Assembly (NCBI GenBank): GCA_036494465.1 | Contig: DASXOJ010000115.1 | Span: 1-64,000 of the forward strand | Source of the DNA: CAJCJE01 sp036494465 | Lineage (GTDB): Bacteria; Actinomycetota; Actinomycetes; Mycobacteriales; Pseudonocardiaceae | Direction: 5' to 3' | DNA: 64,000 bases | In this document: positions 17,627-24,611 of the stretch, piece after piece | Numbering within the stretch: position 1 is the first letter of the stretch | How the letters are laid out: each line of letters opens with the position of its first letter | Position numbers and translations under genes: made by a program | Notes under the pieces: generated by a model | Databases searched by the model: none | The model's input: only the letters and a program-made list of their open reading frames with translations | Told to the model about the DNA's origin: nothing

Positions 17627-18167
17627 CCGCGTTGTGCCAGCTGCGGTCGCGCGGGATACCGGGACCTTCGACCTGGAGGCTCGCGCGGGCACGGCCCAGG
17701 TATTCGTCGCGCGCGTCGCGGTACGCCAAGTACGCGGCCTGCCATGCGTCCGGGCCGCCGTCGAGCCTGCCGTAGGCGAACCATTCCAGCCGGTAGGCGC
17801 GGTGGTTCATGGCGCGCGACGCGGTGATGGTGTCCTCGTCGGCCAGCAGGCGCAGCTGCTCGCTGAGCAGCGAGCACTGGGCCGCCGCCTCGGCGAGTGC
17901 GGCCAGGTTCTGCTCGGTCGGCTCCATCGGCTGCGGGTGGTCGTTGAGGCCGCGCCCGGCGGCGATCCGGTTGGCCAGCAACACCATGTCCTTGACCGCG
18001 TTGCCGAATTCCGCGTACGCGGTCAGCTTGCGTTCGTCCCAGCGCACCGCCTGGCCGCGCCGCCATCGGCTGCGTTCCACGAACGAGGTCGAGGTGAAGG
18101 ACAGTCCGGCGCCGACGACGACACCGATCAGCGTGGGCAACTGGTCGACCAGGGACATGCGGATCAT
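17607..18167 (-). CDS. Membrane-anchored protein of unknown function
   Basis: A 186-residue protein I do not recognise. MIRMSLVDQ leads to one N-terminal membrane helix (LPTLIGVVVGAGLSFTSTSF), then a basic patch (ERSRWRRGQ) and a long alpha-helical, probably coiled domain with conserved-looking AYAEFGNAVKDMVLLANR and SLLSEQLRLLAD. The ATG at 18167 overlaps the MarR stop as ATGA, which favours it over the ATG at 18158. It is in an operon with that MarR regulator. Its 3' end overlaps the sigma pseudogene by 20 bases. Topology suggests a cytoplasmic helical bundle tethered to the membrane. Confidence 0.7.
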   Translation of the reverse strand: MIRMSLVDQLPTLIGVVVGAGLSFTSTSFVERSRWRRGQAVRWDERKLTAYAEFGNAVKDMVLLANRIAAGRGLNDHPQPMEPTEQNLAALAEAAAQCSLLSEQLRLLADEDTITASRAMNHRAYRLEWFAYGRLDGGPDAWQAAYLAYRDARDEYLGRARASLQVEGPGIPRDRSWHNAVTNDPA

Positions 18168-18667
18168 TGTTCCCGGTCGGGCTCGTCCTCGGCGATGGCC
18201 CGCAGCAGGTTGGCTGTCAGCTTGCCGAGCAGCTCGGCCGCGCCCGCGTATTCGCGCTCGGTGAGGCCCGCGGCGGTGAGCTCTTCCAGGCGGGGCCACA
18301 GGTTCTCCACCTCGGCGCGCAGCGCCTGACTGGCCGGTGTCGCCTCGATGATGATCGCGCGGCGGTCGGTGAGGCACGGGTGGCGGCGCACGAAACCGGC
18401 GCGTTCGAGCCTGCGGATGCTGCGGGTCATGGTGGCCGCGTCCGAGTCGAGCAACCGGATCAGGTCGACCTGCCGCCGCGGCCCGTGCTCCCACAGGTGC
18501 ATCATGATCAGCTCCTGGCCGGGGTGCAGGCCGGAGCGGCGCATGACCTGGCGGGCGAGCTGGTGGTGCAGTTTGGCGAGGCGGACGATCGCGAGGGTCA
18601 GCGGTCCGTTCGCGCGACCAGGCAGGGTGATCGCGGCGCAGGAGGACACGCCATCGGATTCGTTCAT
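18164..18667 (-). CDS. MarR-family transcriptional regulator
   Basis: A 167-residue winged-helix protein. KLHHQLARQVMRRSGLHPGQELIMMHLWEHGPRRQVDLIRLL leads into the recognition helix region DAATMTRSIRRLERAGFV and the wing RRHPCLTDRRAIIIEAT with the conserved DRR. MarR dimers repress nearby genes and release DNA on binding aromatic ligands or oxidation. It is divergent from a zinc-independent oxidoreductase; the gap between them holds a 30-bp palindrome and a related half-copy, the expected operator. The downstream membrane protein is translationally coupled. Confidence 0.9.
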   Translation of the reverse strand: MNESDGVSSCAAITLPGRANGPLTLAIVRLAKLHHQLARQVMRRSGLHPGQELIMMHLWEHGPRRQVDLIRLLDSDAATMTRSIRRLERAGFVRRHPCLTDRRAIIIEATPASQALRAEVENLWPRLEELTAAGLTEREYAGAAELLGKLTANLLRAIAEDEPDREQ

Positions 18668-18687
18668 CCGCCCTCACCTCATCGATT

Positions 18688-18790
18688 ACCTGTTCGACCA
18701 AGATTAACCCGGGTAGGGTGTGACCCGGGCCATATTTTTGCTGGCCGGGAAGCCTTTCGGACCAGATGCTTGTTCGAGCAGGTATCTGGT
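18688..18790. promoter_or_regulatory. MarR operator region: 30-bp palindrome plus second copy
   Basis: At 18761-18790 ACCAGAT and ATCTGGT (7-bp arms) enclose a near-symmetrical core, CTTGTTCGAGCAGG; 24 of 30 positions are dyad symmetric. A second copy of the core, ACCTGTTCGACCAAG at 18688-18702, matches the reverse complement of the first (18769-18783) at 13 of 15 bases. A third, GC-rich inverted repeat, CCCGGGT/ACCCGGG, lies between them (18708-18729). Confidence 0.7.
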
Positions 18791-18810
18791 CATCCACGGA
18801 GGAGTATGCG

Positions 18811-19719
18811 GTGAAAGCGATTCAGTTCGACGCGTTCGGTGGCCCCGAAGTCCTGCACGAAGTGGAGATCGACCAGCCGGTGCCTGCCGCCGGTGAGGTG
18901 CTGGTCCAGGTGAAGCGGGCGGGCGTCAACCCGCTCGACGGCAAGATGCGCGCCGGGTACACCCAGGCGTTCTTCCCGATCACTCTGCCCCACGTACCCG
19001 GCCTTGAGCTCACCGGCGTGGTCAGCGCGGTCGGCGAGGGCGTCACCGACTTCGCGGTCGGCGACGAGGTGTTCGGCTGGGGGAACGGTACCTATGCCGA
19101 GTACGCGATCGGCACCACCTTGATGCGCAAACCGGCCGAGCTGGACTGGGACATCGCGGTGAGCCTGCCGGTCGCGACCGAGACCGCGCTGCGCGTGCTC
19201 AACCTGCTCGACGTGTCCTCCGGCGACACCCTGCTGATCCACGGCGCGAGCGGCGCGGTCGGTTCGATCGCGGTGCAGCTGGCGGTGCAACGCGGCGCGA
19301 CCGTGATCGGCACCGCGGGCGCGGCGAACCAGGAGTACGTCGCCACCCTCGGCGCCACCCCGACCCACTACGGCGACGGCCTGGTCGCGCGGGTGCGCGC
19401 GCTGGCCCCCAACGGCGTCGACGCCGTCTTCGACACGGCAGGCAAGGGCGCGCTGCCCGACTCGATCGAGCTGCGCGGCGGCACCACCGACCGCGTCGTC
19501 ACCATCGCCGACCCGGCAGCGGGCGAACTCGGCGTCACGATGACCAGCGGTGGCGAGCCGACTCCCGTCGCCGAGATCACCGAGGCCGCCGAGTCGGCCG
19601 AACGCGGCGAGCTGACCGTCACGGTCGCCGCGACCTATCCGCTGGCCGACGCCGCCAAGGCGCAGGAAGCGGTGGACGGTGGGCACGCGGGCGGCAAGGT
19701 CGTCATCGTCCTCGACTGA
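18811..19719 (+). CDS. NADP-dependent quinone-type oxidoreductase (MDR superfamily)
   Basis: A 302-residue medium-chain dehydrogenase/reductase. The GTG at 18811 has GGAGGAG six bases upstream (18798-18804). It starts MKAIQFDAFGGPEVL, has VKRAGVNPLDGKMRAG and PGLELTGVVSAVGEGV, and the nucleotide-binding loop HGASGAVGSIAVQLA. The structural-zinc cysteines of alcohol dehydrogenases are absent, placing it with zinc-free quinone oxidoreductases/enone reductases. It probably reduces quinones or reactive enones with NADPH. Control by the divergent MarR protein is very likely from the operators between them. Confidence 0.9.
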   Translation: MKAIQFDAFGGPEVLHEVEIDQPVPAAGEVLVQVKRAGVNPLDGKMRAGYTQAFFPITLPHVPGLELTGVVSAVGEGVTDFAVGDEVFGWGNGTYAEYAIGTTLMRKPAELDWDIAVSLPVATETALRVLNLLDVSSGDTLLIHGASGAVGSIAVQLAVQRGATVIGTAGAANQEYVATLGATPTHYGDGLVARVRALAPNGVDAVFDTAGKGALPDSIELRGGTTDRVVTIADPAAGELGVTMTSGGEPTPVAEITEAAESAERGELTVTVAATYPLADAAKAQEAVDGGHAGGKVVIVLD

Positions 19720-19730
19720 GGCACGGTTGC

Positions 19731-19762
19731 GGTGCTGGAGCGCGGTTCAGCGCTCCAGCACC
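19731..19762. terminator. Bidirectional hairpin with a stop codon in the loop
   Basis: GGTGCTGGAGCGC at 19731-19743 and GCGCTCCAGCACC at 19750-19762 form a perfect 13-bp stem with a 6-base loop. The loop contains the stop codon of the ABC-F gene (19747-19749), so its last four sense codons form one arm. It lies 11 bases past the oxidoreductase stop. Confidence 0.8.
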
Positions 19763-21384
19763 TTGCCGTCCACCACTTCCAGGTGCCGGTTGGTGTGCAC
19801 GGCGGCGAGCATCCGCCGGTCGTGGGTGACCAGCAGCAACGTGCCAGGGTAACTGTCCAGTGCGGACTCCAGCTGTTCGATCGCGGGCAGGTCCAGATGG
19901 TTGGTCGGCTCGTCGAGCACCAGCAGGTTCACCCCGCGCGCCTGCAACAACGCCAGCGCGGCCCTGGTCCGCTCACCCGGTGAGAGGCTCGCCGCAGGCC
20001 GCAGCACGTGCCCCGCGACCAGCCCGAACTTGGCCAGCAGCGTGCGTACCTCCGCCGTCGGCCAGTCCGGCACCTCGGCGCCGAACGCGTCCAACAGCGA
20101 CACGTCGCCCAGGAACAGCGCGCGCGCCTGGTCGACCTCGCCGACCCGCACCCCCGGCCCCAGGTAGGACGCGCCCTCGTCCGGGGTCAGCCTGCCGAGC
20201 ATCGCGGCCAGCAGGGTGGATTTGCCCGCGCCGTTCGCGCCGGTGATCGCCACCCGGTCCGCCCAGTCGATCTGCAGGTCGACCGGGCCGAGCGTGAACG
20301 AACCGCGCCGCACCACCACCCCGTTCAACGTGGCGACCACCGCGCCCGCCCTCGGCGCGGCCGCGATCGTCATGCGCAGTTCCCATTCCTTGCGCGGTTC
20401 CTCGACCACGTCAAGGCGCTCGATCATCCGCTCCGTCTGCCGCGCCTTGGCTGCCTGCTTCTCGGTCGACTCGGCGCGCAGCTTGCGGCCGATCTTGTCG
20501 TTGTCGGTGGCTTTGCGGCGCGCGTTGCGCACGCCCTTCTCCATCCAGTTGCGCTGGGTCTGGATCCTGGCCTGCAAGCCCGCTTTGGTGTCCGAGTAGT
20601 CGTCGTACTCCTCGCGGGCGTGCCGCCGGGCCAGCTCGCGTTCGGCCAGGTAGGACTCGTAGCCGCCGCCGAAGTGGTTCACCTGCTGCTGCGGCAGGTC
20701 CAGCTCCAGCACCGAATTCACCGTTCGGGTCAGGAACTCGCGGTCGTGGCTGACCAGCACGGTGCCCGCGCGCAACCCGGTGACGAAGCGCTCCAACCGG
20801 TCCAGCCCGGCCAGGTCCAGGTCGTTGGTTGGCTCGTCGAGCAGGAAGATGTCGTAGCGGCTGAGCAGCAGCGACACCAGACCGGCGCGCGCGGCCTGGC
20901 CGCCGGACAGCGACCGCATCGGCTGCTCGAGATCGACGGTCAGCCCGACGTCCGCGGTGACCTCGCCGGTGCGTTCGGCCAGATCCGCGCCGCCGAGTGC
21001 GAGCCACCGTTCCAGCGCGACCGCGTAGCGGTCATCGGCGCCCGGCGCGCCTTCGGTCAGTGCCTCGGTGGCCGCGTCGAGTTCGTCCTGCGCGTCGGCG
21101 ACCCCGGTGCGACGGGCCAGGAACGCGAGCACCGACTCACCCTCCCGGCGCTCCGGCTCCTGCGGCAGGTAGCCGACGTTCGCGGTCGGCGGGCTCAGCG
21201 ACAGGCTGCCGGTCTCGCTCGGCGTCTGGCCGGCCAGCATCCGCAGCAGCGTGGACTTGCCCGCGCCGTTCATTCCGACCAGGCCGATCACGTCTCCCGG
21301 CGCGACCACGAGGTCGAGTCCGGCGAACAGGATGCGTTCGCCGTGTCCGGCGGTCAGGTCCTTGGCAACCACAGTGGCACTCAC
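19747..21384 (-). CDS. ABC-F family ATPase
   Basis: About 545 residues with two ATP-binding cassettes and no membrane segments. Cassette 1: Walker A GMNGAGKST, signature LSGGQAAR, Walker B IFLLDEPTNDLD. Cassette 2: GANGAGKST, a degenerate signature LSPGERTR, and VLDEPTNHLD. Between them is a charged helical linker (NARRKATDNDKIGRKLRAEST) typical of ABC-F proteins, which enter the ribosomal E site to free stalled or antibiotic-bound ribosomes. Whether this one gives drug resistance cannot be told. The start is uncertain: GTG at 21384 or a TTG nine bases upstream; no ribosome site is seen. Confidence 0.9.
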   Translation of the reverse strand: MSATVVAKDLTAGHGERILFAGLDLVVAPGDVIGLVGMNGAGKSTLLRMLAGQTPSETGSLSLSPPTANVGYLPQEPERREGESVLAFLARRTGVADAQDELDAATEALTEGAPGADDRYAVALERWLALGGADLAERTGEVTADVGLTVDLEQPMRSLSGGQAARAGLVSLLLSRYDIFLLDEPTNDLDLAGLDRLERFVTGLRAGTVLVSHDREFLTRTVNSVLELDLPQQQVNHFGGGYESYLAERELARRHAREEYDDYSDTKAGLQARIQTQRNWMEKGVRNARRKATDNDKIGRKLRAESTEKQAAKARQTERMIERLDVVEEPRKEWELRMTIAAAPRAGAVVATLNGVVVRRGSFTLGPVDLQIDWADRVAITGANGAGKSTLLAAMLGRLTPDEGASYLGPGVRVGEVDQARALFLGDVSLLDAFGAEVPDWPTAEVRTLLAKFGLVAGHVLRPAASLSPGERTRAALALLQARGVNLLVLDEPTNHLDLPAIEQLESALDSYPGTLLLVTHDRRMLAAVHTNRHLEVVDGKVLER

Positions 21385-21544
21385 GGGTGTCAATTATCGC
21401 GAGCCGGTCATCCGAGTTTCGGCGCGGTGTCCGACCGGCCCGGATCCGGTCACTCAGCGTGATCATCCGGGCCGGTAGGGACCGCGATTTCCGTCGGACC
21501 GGTGGCGGACGATACAAATGGAGAAGGGCGGTAGAGGAGCGTCG

Positions 21545-22606
21545 ATGACCATGTTGTCTCCGCGGCAGGTCGAGAATTCCCGGACCCGGTGGCCGCGCGT
21601 CGCCGCGGTGGCGCTGGTGATCCTGCTTACGCCGTTCGACATGTGTGTTCTGCTCGGCGCGACCACGGTCACGACGGCGATCGAGATCGTCTCCGAAATG
21701 GGCACCTTCGGGTTGGCCGCGCTGTTGATCCGGGCCGTCGCCCGGCGCCGCGAGCCGGGTTTCCGCATCGTGGTAGTGCTCGGCATCGCTTTCGCGCTGA
21801 CCATCGAATTCCTCGTCGTGCAGACCTCGCTCACCCCGCTCGGCGGCATGCTGCCCTATCCCACCTACGGCCGCGCGATGGGCGTGAACTGGCCGTTCCT
21901 GGTCTGGGCGCTCGGCTACGAAACCATCTGGGGTATTGCCATCCCGATTCAGCTGAGCGAGCTGGCAGTTCCTATGCACCGTACAAGCCCGTGGTTCGGT
22001 GCGCGCGGATGCGCGGTACTCACCATTTTGTTCGTGCTGGGTGCCGGGGTCGCCTGGTACAACTGGACCCAGATCACCGCGCCGGTTTTCGCACATCGGC
22101 AGGTGTACCTGCCACCATTGGTGACCGTGCTGTGCGGGTGGGTCCTGGTGCTCGCCCTGGTGCTCGGCGCGATGTTATTGCGATCCGCGCAACCCGGGAC
22201 CGGAGCGGAGGATTCCGGGCGCCCGGTGCCCACCCCGATCGTGGCGGGCATCGCATCGGCGGCGGCCACATTCCTGTGGTTCCGGCTGACCGTCAACTGG
22301 GTGCGGTTGGGCGCCTGGGCCCGCGCGGTTCCTGCCTTTGTTCCGCTGCTTCTCGCGGTGCTCCTGGCCGCAGCCTGCGTGGTTGTCGGGCATCGTTGGG
22401 GGAGCCGCCACGGTTGGTCGGATCGGCATCGGCTCGCGGTGGTCAGCGGGGCATTGGTGGCGACCATGACGGTGGGTTTTGCGACCAATGACCTGACCGA
22501 TCCGGTCAACCTGATCGGCAAGATTGTGCTGAATGCGCTCGCCTGCCTCGTGCTGCTCCTACTGGCTGGGAAACTCCGGCGGCGGGCCGTCGCTCCTACG
22601 GAATGA
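21545..22606 (+). CDS. Multi-pass membrane protein of unknown function
   Basis: A 353-residue protein with about nine to ten hydrophobic helices. The ATG at 21545 has GAGGAG (21534-21539) five bases upstream. Short charged loops such as RAVARRREPGFR separate the helices; there is a probable proline-rich linker around GAEDSGRPVPTP. I find no transporter or enzyme signature. It stands alone, divergent from the ABC-F gene, so co-regulation with the ABC-F gene is possible but unproven. Start and membrane nature are well supported; function is not. Confidence 0.75.
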   Translation: MTMLSPRQVENSRTRWPRVAAVALVILLTPFDMCVLLGATTVTTAIEIVSEMGTFGLAALLIRAVARRREPGFRIVVVLGIAFALTIEFLVVQTSLTPLGGMLPYPTYGRAMGVNWPFLVWALGYETIWGIAIPIQLSELAVPMHRTSPWFGARGCAVLTILFVLGAGVAWYNWTQITAPVFAHRQVYLPPLVTVLCGWVLVLALVLGAMLLRSAQPGTGAEDSGRPVPTPIVAGIASAAATFLWFRLTVNWVRLGAWARAVPAFVPLLLAVLLAAACVVVGHRWGSRHGWSDRHRLAVVSGALVATMTVGFATNDLTDPVNLIGKIVLNALACLVLLLLAGKLRRRAVAPTE

Positions 22607-23321
22607 CCACCGGTCACTCCTGAACAAGAAGCGACTAAAAAACGGTCGACCCGCCGCGCGGTCTGGCGCGTGCCGGAATCGCGCAGCTCAGCGCCCCGCC
22701 AAACGCGCCACGTACGGTGCAGGCGTTATCGAGCGCTTATCGAATTCGCCTGCCTGGCGACCCCGGACCACCCGCACGGGGGATAGCGCCGTTATCCTTG
22801 GATGGGCGGATTGCCGGTCGTCGACCGGTGACGAAACCCCAATCCCCGCGCCGATCGGATTACGCTGTTCGGCCCGGTCGGCCGACCACCATTCGCGCGG
22901 TCCCGGCATTCGGGCCGGTCGGCGAGTCGGCTGGGTACTCAGTGCCGACTCGGGGGCGCCCTGGCCGGGCCCGGATCTGCATCTTGCTGACCTGTTCGAT
23001 CGGCGTGCTTACCTTCGGCGAAAAAGTCTCATCGGGCATCTGCGTACGATTGGGGCCGGTTCAATAGGGCGACTATGAATAGGTATCCAGCCGGTGCGCC
23101 GGTCCTTTCTCCCCGCCCTGCTCAGCGGCGGGTCGCCGACCGGATCGGCCCGCCGGTGATGTACGCTTTGTCACAGTACGACTAGCCCTTTGTGTTCAGT
23201 TGACACGTGCTTCACACAGGATCGACCGACTTCCATCACGACTGAACCAAGCTCCCCGGGTCAGGTTTGGCATGTCGAAGTGTGGGTAAGGGCCGTTCGG
23301 AGCAGTATCAATGGTGCGCGG

Positions 23322-23410
23322 ACCGGCGGCAACGGCCGGTGAATTGGTGAGTACAGTGCGGGCAGGGAAAGCGGGCGTCCGGCTAAGCCGGAGCTAAGGA
23401 GATAGCCCGC
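23322..23410 (+). ncRNA. Possible structured leader or small RNA
   Basis: ACCGGC at 23322-23327 pairs with GCCGGT at 23335-23340 around a 7-base loop. An outer stem GCGGGC (23371-23376) with GCCCGC (23405-23410) encloses a second hairpin, TCCGGC-TAA-GCCGGA at 23378-23392. The element ends about 270 bases before lsr2. It matches no riboswitch consensus that I know (TPP, cobalamin, c-di-GMP, c-di-AMP, SAM, fluoride and T-box were considered). Confidence 0.3.
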
Positions 23411-23594
23411 CAGTCGTTGACGGCTCGTGTTTGGGACGCTTCAACCTGTGGTTTTACTTGGCGGCATCCGTCGCTATGGCGGGCTTTGTCGTCTCTTCAC
23501 TCGACGCGCCGACGAAACGATGCGCGGCCCACTCGAACCGGCTCGGTCCTATTGCGCAGAAGTCCGTTCATTAGTGGTGAGGCGACTTGCGCGG

Positions 23595-23611
23595 TACGGG
23601 ATAGTCCCGTA
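23595..23611. promoter_or_regulatory. Perfect palindrome upstream of lsr2
   Basis: TACGGGA-TAG-TCCCGTA is a perfect 7-3-7 inverted repeat ending 69 bases before the lsr2 start, next to an AT-rich stretch (TATATAG). It is a candidate operator for lsr2 control. Confidence 0.5.
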
Positions 23612-23679
23612 TATAGTTGCCCCAGGTCTTAATTTTGACCCCTGCGCCGTGCTTCAAAGAAGAAAGTGATGTAATACTG

Positions 23680-24105
23680 ATGGCTCAAAAGGTACTTGTG
23701 CAGCTAGTCGATGACCTAGACGGCACCAGCAGTGACAGCATTGAGACCGTGGTTTTCGGCCTCGACGGCGTCACCTACGAGATCGACCTGGCCGACGGCA
23801 ATGCCGCCAGGCTGCGTGACAACCTCGCTGAGTTCGTTGCGTCCGCTCGCCGGACCGGCGGCCGGGTGAAGCGGGGTACCGCCAGTGCGACGCCGAGGGG
23901 CGCGACTGGCTCCGCGAGTGGCCGCAGTAAAGAACAGACTCAGGCCATCCGTGATTGGGCCCGCAACAACGGACACGACGTGTCCGAGCGGGGCCGTATC
24001 CCGGGTAGCGTTCTCGAAGCCTTCGAGTCCGCGCACTCGGCCGGTGGCACCACCAAGGGCAAGCGGGGCAAGAAATCCGTTCCTGGTCCTGCTTTCTCGC
24101 GCTGA
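23680..24105 (+). CDS. lsr2: Lsr2 nucleoid-associated protein
   Basis: A 141-residue protein beginning MAQKVLVQLVDDLDG, the family's signature N-terminus. Residues 1-60 form the oligomerisation domain (VTYEIDLADGNAARLRDNL), a basic linker follows, and the DNA-binding domain near 90-125 holds IRDWARNNGHDVSERGRIP, with the RGR AT-hook-like motif that reads the minor groove of AT-rich DNA. Lsr2 is the actinobacterial H-NS analogue: it bridges DNA and silences AT-rich or foreign genes. The C-terminal tail is Lys/Gly-rich and longer than usual. Not next to a lysyl-tRNA synthetase gene as in many relatives; a genome may hold several lsr2 paralogues. Confidence 0.93.
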   Translation: MAQKVLVQLVDDLDGTSSDSIETVVFGLDGVTYEIDLADGNAARLRDNLAEFVASARRTGGRVKRGTASATPRGATGSASGRSKEQTQAIRDWARNNGHDVSERGRIPGSVLEAFESAHSAGGTTKGKRGKKSVPGPAFSR

Positions 24106-24611
24106 AGGGTCCGGTACCGGACGAGCGCTTCGGTTGACCGAACTGGTGCGCGTCAACGCCGCTGGGGCCAGTCGGCGTTGGCGCGCACTTGCGCTGCCCG
24201 GCTCGGGTATTTCCACCGATTGCCGATTTTCCGACGGTGAGTCGTTGATGAACCGTCGATGAGTGGCCGTTTGGGCCACGCTTATCGTCGCCGCGCGCGG
24301 ATACGCGATGTCTGTTCGCGTTGTCTGCCGGTCGGAAATCAGGCGTTCCGCCGCCGTCACGCAGTGTGTCGATCTTGCGGGCGTCCCAGGCTGGAAAGCT
24401 CTGGACAAGACCACGGCCCTGACTGGTCGGGTTCCGGCAGATCTTTATCAAGTTGTGATTGTTGTGGCCCACAACATATGCCACGGTCTTCGTTGCTGAG
24501 CTGTTTCCCCTCTGTTACCCAGCGAATCGACCGGCGGCGATCTGGCCACCCGCTCCCCAGGGGTGGCTACGCTCCGTGCGCGATCGCATGTGATTCGTGA
24601 GGAGTGCCCGG
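24106..24611. other. About 500 bases without a supported gene
   Basis: No convincing open frame. Right after the lsr2 stop lies the 14-bp palindrome GTCCGGTACCGGAC at 24109-24122, possibly part of a terminator. A second palindrome at 24461-24475 lies in the promoter region of the GH3 gene and is listed separately. Confidence 0.55.
24461..24475. promoter_or_regulatory. Palindrome upstream of the GH3 gene
   Basis: GTTGTGG-C-CCACAAC is a perfect 7-1-7 inverted repeat 137 bases before the GH3 start. It may bind a sugar-responsive repressor; it does not match the CebR box (TGGGAGCGCTCCCA). Confidence 0.4.

Larger units (their letters stand above)
22607..23679. other. About 1.07 kb without a supported gene
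   Basis: Short open frames here lack codon-position bias, ribosome sites and recognisable motifs, so I call none. The region upstream of lsr2 is visibly less GC-rich than most of the window (for example 23585-23680). It holds a set of potential RNA hairpins at 23322-23410 and a perfect palindrome at 23595-23611, each listed separately. A TTGACA box lies near 23204 but no clear -10 follows. Confidence 0.6.

Noticed and set aside
18164..18797. Upstream extension of the membrane-anchored protein through the MarR gene
   Set aside because: It is the MarR gene read in another frame; the ATGA overlap at 18164-18167 gives a natural start.
22717..23067. 116-codon open frame after the membrane protein
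   Set aside because: Pro/Arg-rich composition expected from non-coding GC-rich DNA; no domain or ribosome site.
23159..23185. Small open frame MYALSQYD
   Set aside because: Only eight residues, no ribosome site, and no adjacent gene to couple to.
23322..23410. Known riboswitch class upstream of lsr2
   Set aside because: Compared by eye with TPP, cobalamin, c-di-GMP, c-di-AMP, SAM, fluoride and T-box cores; none fit, so only listed as a possible structured RNA.
23417..23669. Short overlapping open frames upstream of lsr2
   Set aside because: Two frames of similar length overlap, neither has a codon-position pattern or known motif; treated as non-coding.
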